A stretch of DNA of 32,987 bases from Pseudoalteromonas sp. Z1A8 (GTDB lineage: Bacteria > Pseudomonadota > Gammaproteobacteria > Enterobacterales > Alteromonadaceae): NCBI RefSeq assembly GCF_011378855.1, contig NZ_WTLB01000045.1, positions 1 through 32,987 on the forward strand, read 5' to 3'. Positions 7,605 through 15,255 of the stretch are shown here, one piece after another. Each line of letters begins with the position of its first letter. The stretch's first letter is position 1. The position numbers and the translations under genes were made by a program. The notes under the pieces are model-generated. The model searched no databases and was not told where the DNA came from. It was given only the letters and a program-made list of their open reading frames with translations.

Positions 7605-7642
7605 AAAACCCCACGTTAGGTAAAGCTTAACGTGGGGTTTTT
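7605..7642 (+). terminator. Terminator of TPR-like paralog 3
   Basis: A 14 bp perfect stem (7605-7618 with 7628-7641) containing CCCCACG, with a T-run. The sequence is unrelated to the terminators of paralogs 1 and 2, although the position is the same. Confidence 0.85.
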
Positions 7643-7958
7643 GTATTTGTATTAAAACACATTTGTTTACAAAAAAACTCTACCACTCAACCCCTTTAAA
7701 CTCGGCATACATAGCTTATATTAGTGAGAAAAAGTAAACAAAAGCGAGTGATACATTTATTTTATTAACAAATGTAATGGCTAAATCTAATTTTCCATGC
7801 AAGGATATAGGTACAGGGCATGTTAACTTGTTGCCATCCCCCATAAAAATTCAATAAATTTCAGTTGTTTAAATTTACTTATTTGTTATTAAAGTAACTT
7901 ATTTAATTTATAACAATATGATTAATAATAATTAAAGTGCAAAAAAGGAAGTCTTTGT
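7643..7958. other. Intergenic region upstream of the lipoprotein gene
   Basis: About 316 AT-rich bases. The only site I can support is AAGGAAG at about 7946-7952, the ribosome binding site of the next gene. No repeat or RNA gene is recognised. Confidence 0.4.
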
Positions 7959-9449
7959 ATGTCTTTTAAAAAAAGTCAGTTAGCTATTTCATTAGCGTTT
8001 ACGCTAGGCCTTGTTGGGTGTGGTGGTGGCGGTGATAAAGCGGCCGTTGTAGAGCCAATAGTAGCCAAGCCTGATCCTGTAAAAGTAGAACCAGTAGAAG
8101 TAACAACTATTTCTCTTACTGGTAAGGTTATTGATGGCTATGTATCTGGTGCAATAGTATGGCTAGATATTGATGGTGATGGTACTTTTGATGAGCAAAC
8201 AGAACCTTCTGTAGTCTCTGAAGAATTGGGTAATTATAGTTTTAATTTTACAGAAGAGCAGGCGCTGTGTGTGCCGTATTCAACTATGTATGTAGATGTA
8301 CCCGTTGGCGCAATTGACGAGGATTTAGGGGAGGTAACACAAGCGTATCAAATGTCATTTCCGCCCTCAATTGAAGTGTTGACTGATGAAGATATTCGAA
8401 ATATATCCCCTTTAACAACCGTTATTTGGGAACAGTTGAGCCTTCAATTACAAAAAAGTGGTAACAATAATTTAAGTTGTGATGCACTTAAAGAAAATAC
8501 TGAGTTACTTGCAAACCTTCAAAGCGAAATAACAAATGTTATGCAAAACTTGGTTGCGCATTATAATTTGTCGACAGAGCAAATTTACTCAGACTTTATT
8601 GCCACTAGTGACAGTGATGCTTATGACAGAGCACAAGCAATTGTTAAGGGACTAAAAGCGGCCTATAAATTCAAGCAAGAGCTAGATGCTCAGTATCCTG
8701 ATGCAGAAGAAGTAAGAGCAGTGATTTACCAGGACACAGCAAAAGATGCAGAGTATGGATTTGAAAATGCATGGTACCGCGATAAAGTTATTTTTGCAGG
8801 CGCTGAACTTATTTATGAGCAAGTAAAGCTTCAAAATACAGACGAACTCGACAAAATTGACGTTATTTTGTCTCGATTGGATTCAACAGATACGCCTTGG
8901 GGCGAAGAATCGTTAAATGGAAAATTAACAGTTAGAGACGATGTTTACATTAACGCCGATCGTACTTACCGATGCTCTAGCATTGAGAACGTTAGTTTTG
9001 AGCAAAGCAATGTGCTTTACGGCGTTGATAATACAAGCCCATCGGTTAACTTCCCAACAGCAGATGAATGCGTTAGTGCTAATTTAGATACACCGTTCGA
9101 ACGAGGTTTTAGCATTAGCTATACTGAGTCGGGATCGTTTTACCAAACTGATTTTGCCTTTAGAGAGGAAAATGCTGACTTTCAAACATTATCTAATTGG
9201 GTAAATGTTAAAGACAAAGCTGCTGATTTAGAAACTCAAGATTTAGTTACTGTACTCGCTGCTATGCCTTATAAGTTTGATGACGAAACATCTATTGATG
9301 CTAGCTTTTGGCGTAAATATAAAACCACAGACAACGTACGTATTATTAAAACGATTGAAGGGAAATGGTTTAGAGATACTCGCCAAGAAGATGGAACAAT
9401 GCTGCATGAGTGCGGTGAAAATGGTATTGATTGGGTGCAATGCGAATAA
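7959..9449 (+). CDS. Surface or periplasmic lipoprotein with Ca-binding-type repeat loop, unknown function
   Basis: A 496-residue lipoprotein precursor: lipobox LVGC with Cys21 followed by GGGG, then a Pro/Val-rich linker to about residue 50. Residues ~51-100 (ISLTGKVIDGYVSGAIVWLD onward) resemble an SdrD-B/carboxypeptidase-regulatory-like beta sandwich with the Ca-binding-type loop DIDGDGTFD at 70-78. The remaining ~390 residues are acidic, include several cysteines, and match no family I recognise. It appears intact (C-terminus VQCE). An IS element begins 31 bases after the stop codon and separates the gene from its terminator. Confidence 0.75.
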   Translation: MSFKKSQLAISLAFTLGLVGCGGGGDKAAVVEPIVAKPDPVKVEPVEVTTISLTGKVIDGYVSGAIVWLDIDGDGTFDEQTEPSVVSEELGNYSFNFTEEQALCVPYSTMYVDVPVGAIDEDLGEVTQAYQMSFPPSIEVLTDEDIRNISPLTTVIWEQLSLQLQKSGNNNLSCDALKENTELLANLQSEITNVMQNLVAHYNLSTEQIYSDFIATSDSDAYDRAQAIVKGLKAAYKFKQELDAQYPDAEEVRAVIYQDTAKDAEYGFENAWYRDKVIFAGAELIYEQVKLQNTDELDKIDVILSRLDSTDTPWGEESLNGKLTVRDDVYINADRTYRCSSIENVSFEQSNVLYGVDNTSPSVNFPTADECVSANLDTPFERGFSISYTESGSFYQTDFAFREENADFQTLSNWVNVKDKAADLETQDLVTVLAAMPYKFDDETSIDASFWRKYKTTDNVRIIKTIEGKWFRDTRQEDGTMLHECGENGIDWVQCE

Positions 9450-9480
9450 TGTAAAAAGCACTTTAATAAATATTAGTTTA

Positions 9481-10487
9481 ACGCCGTGCGCGACTTAAAA
9501 TTTTGTTATCAAGGTTGAAAAAGGCATGTTCTAACTTTATATAGTAATCGTCAAAAAACATTATAAAGCGATTTAGAACATGCCATTAGAAGAGTTTATC
9601 ATCTGGGTTTATTGTTGGGTAGATGAAAATCACATTGAAATCTTGGGTGAAAATAGCATTAGAAAGCGCGGGTTCGAACCCGCTTTAAGCGATATTGAGG
9701 TTATCACCATGGAGATTGTTGGTGAGTTTATTTCATTCGATACCGATAAAGGAATATGGAAATACTTTAAAACTCATTGGCAATCATGGTTTCCTAAACT
9801 TTCTTCACGGTCAAGCTTTGCTAAGCAAGCCGCTAATTTATGGCATGTAAAGCAGCTACTTCAAGTTCGCTTGAGTAGCCGATATAAGGAAAATTCTGTT
9901 TGTCATATTGTCGATGGTTTCCCAATAACGACGGCGCATTTCAAACGAGCAAAGAAGAGTCAGAACTTTAAAGGTGAAGCTGGCTATGGATATTGCGCGA
10001 GTAAGTCAGAAACCTATTACGGTTTCAAAGGACACTTACTTGTTGATAGTCAAGGAAACATAGCTAGCTTCACCTTTACAGAAGCAGCGGGTAGCGAAAG
10101 AGAGGCAGTTTGGGCATTAACCAAAGGCATACATTCAACGCTATTGTTAGGTGATAAAGGGTATTTATCAGCGTCGTTAAAAAAAGAGCTACGCGATGAA
10201 CAAGACATTACATTGGAAACACCTGTTCGGCATAATATGACAGATCTGTTACCGAAAGAAAAACGCACTTTTCTCAATAAAACGCGCCGGTTAGTTGAAA
10301 CTGTTATAGGTCAATTAACGGGACAATTTAATATGAATAAAGTGTGGGCTAGAAAAAGTTGGACGTTGATAGGCCGATTCAGTCGGAAAATGCTAGCTCA
10401 TGGGTTAGGTATGCTTGCTAACGTTAAGCTAAATAATAAGCCGCTACAACTTGAGCATGTGATATCTGTTTAAGTCGCGCACGGCGT
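9481..10487 (+). mobile_element. IS982-family-like insertion sequence, complete, 1007 bp
   Basis: The ends are exact 19 bp inverted repeats, ACGCCGTGCGCGACTTAAA and its complement (9481-9499 and 10469-10487). The 7-base direct repeat TAGTTTA flanks it (9474-9480 and 10488-10494), as expected for a target duplication. It contains one intact transposase gene. Perfect ends and an intact ORF suggest a recent, possibly active insertion. Confidence 0.9.
9580..10473 (+). CDS. IS982-family-like DDE transposase
   Basis: A 297-residue protein. The middle holds the motif order typical of IS982-type transposases: VDGFPI with Asp112, FKGEAGYGYCASKSETYYGFKG-like segments, LLGDKGYL with Asp192, and RRLVETVIGQL with Glu240, giving a plausible DDE triad. 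Length (about 290-300) fits the family. It would catalyse cut-and-paste or copy movement of the surrounding 1007 bp element. The stop codon lies in the right inverted repeat region, so the gene fills the element. Family assignment rests on motif recognition; the protein is diverged from IS982 itself. Confidence 0.85.
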   Translation: MPLEEFIIWVYCWVDENHIEILGENSIRKRGFEPALSDIEVITMEIVGEFISFDTDKGIWKYFKTHWQSWFPKLSSRSSFAKQAANLWHVKQLLQVRLSSRYKENSVCHIVDGFPITTAHFKRAKKSQNFKGEAGYGYCASKSETYYGFKGHLLVDSQGNIASFTFTEAAGSEREAVWALTKGIHSTLLLGDKGYLSASLKKELRDEQDITLETPVRHNMTDLLPKEKRTFLNKTRRLVETVIGQLTGQFNMNKVWARKSWTLIGRFSRKMLAHGLGMLANVKLNNKPLQLEHVISV

Positions 10488-10493
10488 TAGTTT

Positions 10494-10529
10494 AATGCCA
10501 GTCAGTTAATAACTGACTGGCATTTTTTT
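10494..10529 (+). terminator. Terminator, probably that of the lipoprotein gene, displaced by the IS
   Basis: A 13 bp perfect stem (10494-10506 with 10512-10524) with a 5-base loop and TTTTTTT. It directly follows the IS target duplication. Without the 1007 bp element it would sit about 45 bases after the lipoprotein stop codon. Confidence 0.8.
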
Positions 10530-10697
10530 GTTTGAAAAGCTTACTTTTACGTGCGGTTTTACTATATACCTGATGAACACTATTTTTAATCTGTTTTTTA
10601 CTTGGGTTTACTGTAAAATTACTGGGTTAACATTTGTTAAGTAATACTTACAATTGTTATTGCTCATTAAGTATTTAAACTAATTTAAGTAGAGCTT

Positions 10698-11036
10698 ATG
10701 ATTTTTTATATTATAGGGTTAAGTTTACTTGTTATTATTTTATGCGTTGCACTTTATGTAATTTACAGCAACGTACATAAAAGTCGGGTAAGAAAATCCA
10801 AAGAATACAACGTACTGTTTGATAAAGACACGATAGTGGATGATTTAATCACTCAACTAACAGAAAAAAATCAAACACAAGAAAACCAAGATAAAACAGC
10901 TAAAGGTAAAGAAGAAATCCTTGCAACATTTGTTGAGTTACATCGCTCTGGTAGCTTTTGCGCACATTTGAGTGAACAGGAAATTATTTACTTTGTTAAA
11001 AAGAAATTAAACATGGAGAGTAATAAAAATGGATAG
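10698..11036 (+). CDS. Small single-span membrane protein encoded with the SPFH protein
   Basis: A 112-residue protein: one membrane helix at residues ~3-25, then a basic stretch (KSRVRKSKEYN), a polar Gln/Glu/Lys-rich linker (~55-75), and a short C-terminal helical region (ILATFVELHRSG to YFVKKKLN). I do not recognise the family. Its last 8 bases overlap the start of the SPFH gene, so the two proteins are probably made together and may form a membrane complex. There is no signal peptidase site, so the helix is likely an anchor. Confidence 0.7.
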   Translation: MIFYIIGLSLLVIILCVALYVIYSNVHKSRVRKSKEYNVLFDKDTIVDDLITQLTEKNQTQENQDKTAKGKEEILATFVELHRSGSFCAHLSEQEIIYFVKKKLNMESNKNG

Positions 11037-12369
11037 CGAAAAAGCAGTCCCAGCAGTTAAAAGTGACTCATTTATGAGTCGATTTGGTCGTCGTAATGTA
11101 ATTGTTGTTTCATCAATTGTTGTTGTATTAGCCGTAATTGCAACGCTTACATCGCAAGTTGTTTCGTGGAATGAAGCAGATGAGCGTTTAGTACATCAAT
11201 CGGCTTTTACAGGTAACTTAACCGTAATAAATCAAGCCGGCCCTTACTTAAAAGCGTTTGGTACTACATCGGCATATAAAAAAGTAATTTCGATTAACTT
11301 TACGGGCGATGCCGGTGCTACAGCAAGCGCAATTGTACCGCTAATACCAATTCGATTTTTAGACACTACAACGGGTGGCGCACGAGGTGTTTCTCGTTTT
11401 AGATTGCCAGGCAATGTACCAGCAGCTGAATCGGGTGCTTTACGTGGCTTACTTAAAATACACGAAGAGTTTGGTTCACAAGAAACATTAATATCTAATT
11501 TATTAATGCGTGCAACCACTGAAAATGTAAAAGCGTCGGCGCGTATGATGTCGGTAGAGCAACATTACTCTGGTGGTAATGGTCAATTAAGCCAAGATTT
11601 TGCTGATCAATTAACCAACGGTATTTTTGTTACTGAACAAATTATTAGTACGGGTGAGCGCGATAAATCTGACGATTTAGGTAATTTAAGTAAACAGCAG
11701 CGCGTCACTATTAATATTAAAATGGATGATGAGGGTAATACACTGCGTAACGCACCTATTTTAGGCGCTTACGGTATTACAGTAGTTGATGCCAGCATTA
11801 TTGATATTGACTACGAAAGCAAAGTAAATGCTCGCCTTGAAGCGCAAAAGCAAGCTGCTGCTGATGAAGCACTAGCGCGTCAAAACCTTAAAAAAGCTGA
11901 GCAACAAGCACGTACTGAAGTGGCTTTAGGTGAACAAGCAATTGCTAAGCAACGTGCTGAATCTGAAAAGCTAAAAATAAAAGAGCAAATTGATGCTGAA
12001 CGAATTAAGGCAAATGCCATTATTTCTGCGCAGCAACGAGTGGCTGTAAAAGCCGAGCTTGCAAAAGAACAAGAAGAGATTTTAAAGCAACAACGCTTAG
12101 AAGCATTAGGTATGGACGTTTTAGCTGAGGCTCGTTTAAGAGCTAAGTCTGCTGCACTTGATCCTAAGTATGTATTTGATGAAACGCTAAAAGCAGAAGT
12201 TAAAATTCAAACTGCTTTATTTACAAGCTTAGGTAATAGTCGTTTAGTGCCTGAAATTGTAATAGGCGCAGGCCAAGGCGAGCAAAGTAATGGCTCTGAA
12301 TTTATGCGTTTATTAGCCGCTGACGCTGCATTAAGCCTTAAGAAACGTTTAGAAAAAGATAAAAAATAA
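11029..12369 (+). CDS. SPFH/band 7-like membrane scaffold protein
   Basis: A 446-residue protein. A membrane anchor lies at residues ~21-45. It is followed by a region resembling an SPFH/prohibitin domain (LTVINQAGPYLKAFG, then IRFLDTTTGGARGVSRFRLPG, ending with the segment GAYGITVVDASIIDIDYESKV). A long Ala/Glu/Gln/Lys coiled coil spans ~268-365, and a C-terminal domain follows. Proteins of this superfamily assemble into large membrane rings or microdomains and modulate proteases or membrane stress. It differs from HflK/HflC and YqiK in sequence and length, so the partner is unclear. It is coupled to the upstream 112-residue membrane protein gene by an 8-base overlap. Confidence 0.75.
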   Translation: MDSEKAVPAVKSDSFMSRFGRRNVIVVSSIVVVLAVIATLTSQVVSWNEADERLVHQSAFTGNLTVINQAGPYLKAFGTTSAYKKVISINFTGDAGATASAIVPLIPIRFLDTTTGGARGVSRFRLPGNVPAAESGALRGLLKIHEEFGSQETLISNLLMRATTENVKASARMMSVEQHYSGGNGQLSQDFADQLTNGIFVTEQIISTGERDKSDDLGNLSKQQRVTINIKMDDEGNTLRNAPILGAYGITVVDASIIDIDYESKVNARLEAQKQAAADEALARQNLKKAEQQARTEVALGEQAIAKQRAESEKLKIKEQIDAERIKANAIISAQQRVAVKAELAKEQEEILKQQRLEALGMDVLAEARLRAKSAALDPKYVFDETLKAEVKIQTALFTSLGNSRLVPEIVIGAGQGEQSNGSEFMRLLAADAALSLKKRLEKDKK

Positions 12370-12443
12370 ATAATTACTAAATATATAAACAATATTGAGG
12401 CTTAGCCTTTAAATACTTAGCCTTTAAATATTATATAAACAAT

Positions 12444-12480
12444 AAAAACGCTGGCCAATAAGCATTGGTCAGCGTTTTTT
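12444..12480 (+). terminator. Terminator of the SPFH operon
   Basis: A 16 bp stem (12444-12459 with 12464-12479) with one G-T pair, a 4-base loop and six T residues at the end. Confidence 0.88.
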
Positions 12481-12571
12481 ATTGTGCGTATTTTACTATT
12501 GTACTGTTTAGGTAAGCTTTGTGGCTTATTAAACATGTATTTAGGTAATAAAAGGTAAATAGTGAGCAGTT

Positions 12572-12841
12572 ATGGATTCGAACAGTAATCAGTTTATTTT
12601 AGATTTAGGGCAAGAGCATATTACCATTCAGCGACGATATGAAGCGTTGGGTGCATTTAACGATTTTTTGATTGCTGTGTGGTTTTTAATTGGCAGTTTT
12701 TTCTTTTTAAATGACTCACTAATAGAAAGTGGCACATGGTTATTTATAGCGGGCAGTGCTCAATTGCTTATAAAACCTGTTTTGAAGTTGATCAGCTTAG
12801 TACATGTTAGTCGGGTATTTCATTCAAATAAAACTTCATAA
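12572..12841 (+). CDS. YrhK-like two-helix membrane protein
   Basis: An 89-residue protein. QRRYEALGAFNDFLIAVWFLIGSFFFL and the following GTWLFIAGSAQLLIKPVLKL match the YrhK-like domain pattern: an RYE motif, the ND pair, and two membrane helices at about residues 30-48 and 55-72. The function of this domain is not known. No strong ribosome binding site is visible before the ATG. It is probably a single gene. Confidence 0.7.
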   Translation: MDSNSNQFILDLGQEHITIQRRYEALGAFNDFLIAVWFLIGSFFFLNDSLIESGTWLFIAGSAQLLIKPVLKLISLVHVSRVFHSNKTS

Positions 12842-12941
12842 ATAAAACCATAAATACGACTCATGATGAGTTCAGTTATTATGGCTAATAATTTACCTGT
12901 ATACGTAAATTGTTGATTATTTAAATATCAAGGATAGAAAA

Positions 12942-13457
12942 GTGAAAGTACTTAAGTGGATTGCAATTGGAATAGCTACTTTATTAATTATAGGCTTACT
13001 AATCCCCGAAAAAATAAGGATCCCGGTAAAAGGTGCCACAAGTAAAGATTGGAACCACAATACGTTTTGGTACGAGCCTTGGGGTAGGTCGGGTGTGCAC
13101 AAAGGAATTGATATTTTTGGCACAAAAAATACCTCCGTAGTCGCCTCAACAAACGGGATAGTTATATTTTCAGGTGAGCTAACCCGAGGCGGTAAGGTGG
13201 TTGCAGTGCTTGGGCCTAAATGGCGCGTGCATTATTTTGCACATTTAAATGACTACTCCGTAAGTACCGGTGATGTAGTAAGCATAAACAGTCAAATTGG
13301 CTTGCTGGGTGATACCGGAAATGCCGCAGGAAAACAGCCTCATGTGCATTATTCTATTTTATCGTTAGTGCCCATGCCATGGCTTTATACAACGCAAAGC
13401 CAAGGCTGGAAAAAGATGTTTTTTTTAAGTCCACACGATAAATTAAAAACTAATTAG
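12942..13457 (+). CDS. M23-family (LytM-like) peptidase, membrane-anchored
   Basis: A 171-residue protein with a GTG start, chosen because AAGGA ends 7 bases before it. An N-terminal helix at ~4-21 anchors or exports it. The catalytic domain has the M23 zinc motifs: HKGID with His53 and Asp57, HYFAHL with His97 and His101, and HVH with His134 and His136. GDTGNAAGKQPH is also typical. All metal ligands are present, so it should be active, cutting peptide cross-links in cell-wall peptidoglycan or a similar substrate. It lacks LysM or coiled-coil targeting domains. The gene overlaps the convergent MFS gene by 4 bases. Confidence 0.88.
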   Translation: MKVLKWIAIGIATLLIIGLLIPEKIRIPVKGATSKDWNHNTFWYEPWGRSGVHKGIDIFGTKNTSVVASTNGIVIFSGELTRGGKVVAVLGPKWRVHYFAHLNDYSVSTGDVVSINSQIGLLGDTGNAAGKQPHVHYSILSLVPMPWLYTTQSQGWKKMFFLSPHDKLKTN

Positions 13458-14623
13458 CCTGCAACTGGGGTTTTACCCGCGCGAATATTTTTAATGCTTT
13501 TAATAAACATATAAATACAGGTAGTGATTAAACAGCCTGCTAAATAAAACACAATACCGTTGGGTGCATCAGATAAATTTGCAGCAAGCATAGGGCCAAA
13601 TACCGAACCAATACTGTAACTTAAAAGCATAACCTCAGTTGCCGATACTATTTTTGCCATTGGCAATGAGTCGCACGCAAGTGTTATAGCAATCGGGTAA
13701 AGTGCAAAGCTGCACGCGCCTAGTATTAAGTAGCTTACTATTAATCCTGCTAAGGTGTGTGCTTGTAATATACCCACAGCACCGGCTGCACCTACTAAAC
13801 AAAACATACCCATTAGTAAGCTTTTTTCAAGCCGAGTAGATAAGTAACTTACAAGCGGCTGTACAAGCATGCCACCTAAAATAATAACTGCCATAAGTGT
13901 ACCTGTGTACTGAGCTTGATCGGCTTGAGCTGAAATATAAACCGGCATTAAGCCGTAAATAGGGCCTAGTAATAAGCCTGACGCTAAGCATCCGAGCATA
14001 GCTGGGTGGCTTAGTGTTTTTATTTCCTTTAATGGCAGTTTTTCAAGATGCTTTTTTTCGGGCTGACCTTTGGTTATTAATAAAGGCGCTAAAATAGCTA
14101 AAAATAATAGCGAGGCTACAAATAAATAAGGCGTTGAACCTTCAGTGCCAAGCGGCCCTATAGCAAGTTGACCAACCGCGCTGCCGCCATAAAGTGAGGT
14201 CATGTATAAGCCCAAACGTTTAGCACGTGACTTTGCTGTATTGGTCATTAATAACCAAGATTCAACAACGACAAACACACCCGCAACAGCAATACCTGCA
14301 ATAAAACGAGCCGCTAACCAGTTACCCATATTTGGAATAGCAAGCTGTGCTAATACGCTTACAATTAATAAGCTTAAAAATAATATAAAAGCGAAGCGAT
14401 GACCTATTTTTACCACCACGCGTTCAATGGTTGTAGCGCCAACAAGTAAGCCAAAGTAAAAAATGCTCGCAAGCCATGGCGCTAAGTTTTCATCAAGCTT
14501 AAAAGCCGGTAACGATAGCGGAATAAGGCTCATTAAAAAGCCGGATGCGATAGCAAAAAATGACAGCCCAATAACAGGCGCTAAAGGGTTGTTAGAGGTG
14601 CTTGTGGTGGCTGACTCGGCCAT
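13454..14623 (-). CDS. MFS transporter of the YcaD type
   Basis: A 389-residue protein with about 12 membrane helices. Segments such as FIAGIAVAGVFVVVESWLL, SGLLLGPIYGLMPVY and ALYPIAITLACDSL match E. coli YcaD and its relatives. Substrate unknown; an efflux role is usually presumed for this group. It is transcribed leftward, convergent with the M23 gene, and is not linked by operon structure to the sugar locus. Confidence 0.85.
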   Translation of the reverse strand: MAESATTSTSNNPLAPVIGLSFFAIASGFLMSLIPLSLPAFKLDENLAPWLASIFYFGLLVGATTIERVVVKIGHRFAFILFLSLLIVSVLAQLAIPNMGNWLAARFIAGIAVAGVFVVVESWLLMTNTAKSRAKRLGLYMTSLYGGSAVGQLAIGPLGTEGSTPYLFVASLLFLAILAPLLITKGQPEKKHLEKLPLKEIKTLSHPAMLGCLASGLLLGPIYGLMPVYISAQADQAQYTGTLMAVIILGGMLVQPLVSYLSTRLEKSLLMGMFCLVGAAGAVGILQAHTLAGLIVSYLILGACSFALYPIAITLACDSLPMAKIVSATEVMLLSYSIGSVFGPMLAANLSDAPNGIVFYLAGCLITTCIYMFIKSIKNIRAGKTPVAG

Positions 14624-14856
14624 TTGTGTTTATCGACTCATCAAGGTAAATAACCACTGTTTTAAAGTTTGAGAGGTTACTTTAATAATAAAATTTGCGC
14701 GAATTTAGAGCCAAATCAAAAATAAGTAAAGTGATATTTTATTAAACAATATAAATACATTTTAAAACGATCATTTTGGTAAATTATCGGATCTATTATG
14801 CTTTTTATTGTAGTGTTTTTATGTAGATATTGTTTTATATTTGCGAGCATTTATTT
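14624..14856. other. Intergenic region upstream of the MFS transporter gene
   Basis: AT-rich sequence that should hold the leftward promoter of the MFS gene. It is part of a 632-base gap, most of which is filled by a structured repeat and a hairpin described separately. I see nothing else. Confidence 0.4.
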
Positions 14857-15167
14857 GGGCGTGTTGCTCTTTGTGGATTGAAATTTGTTCAATCTAGGGG
14901 GGATTTAATCGCGGCGCGAGGTTTGTAACCTAGCGGGCTAAGTAAAAACCGAGCAAAGCTTCCGCGTCCTGCTCACGCCCCTTACCGACATCCATGTAGG
15001 CAACAAAGAGTTAATCGTCCCTAGAAAGAACCCAAGGGGCAGCGCATGTTTGGCATTTATGCTGCGTTATCGCCTATTTATGGGGAACAACCACACTACA
15101 TAGGCTCTGCCTTGCTTAAATACCAAACAGTCTGCTGCAAAATTAATCACGAAAGGTCAACATGCCC
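14857..15167. repeat. Structured dispersed repeat, copy 1 (311 bp)
   Basis: It begins GGGCGTGTTGCTCTTTGTGG and ends in the near-complement (GGTCAACATGCCC), giving imperfect terminal inverted repeats. It aligns almost base for base with 22074-22337, except that copy 1 has about 47 extra bases (from after the GAGCA at about 14957 to GGCA near 15004). It contains several internal pairings: GATTGAA/TTCAATC, TGTTTGG/CCAAACA and GCCTAT/ATAGGC. No ORF. The form is that of a non-autonomous mobile element; a structured RNA cannot be excluded. Confidence 0.75.
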
Positions 15168-15169
15168 TA

Positions 15170-15206
15170 GTTAAACCCTATATAGAATAGGGTTTAACAG
15201 TTTTTT
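15170..15206 (+). terminator. Strong hairpin with T-run next to repeat copy 1, no gene assigned
   Basis: A 12 bp perfect stem (15170-15181 with 15187-15198) followed by AGTTTTTT on the plus strand. No rightward gene precedes it, and for the leftward lacI-type gene there is no T-run on the correct side. It may have served a lost rightward transcript, or work weakly for the leftward one. Confidence 0.6.
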
Positions 15207-15255
15207 AATGCAAGCTGACAGGCACATATCGCATGCTGCACGTAACTTTTTAAAG

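Noticed and set aside
7959..9449. Lipoprotein gene disrupted by the IS element
   Set aside because: The stop codon precedes the IS target duplication by 24 bases and the protein looks complete; only its terminator is displaced.
9277..9498. Plus-strand frame overlapping the lipoprotein end and the left IS end
   Set aside because: It runs across the IS junction and has no family similarity or ribosome binding site.
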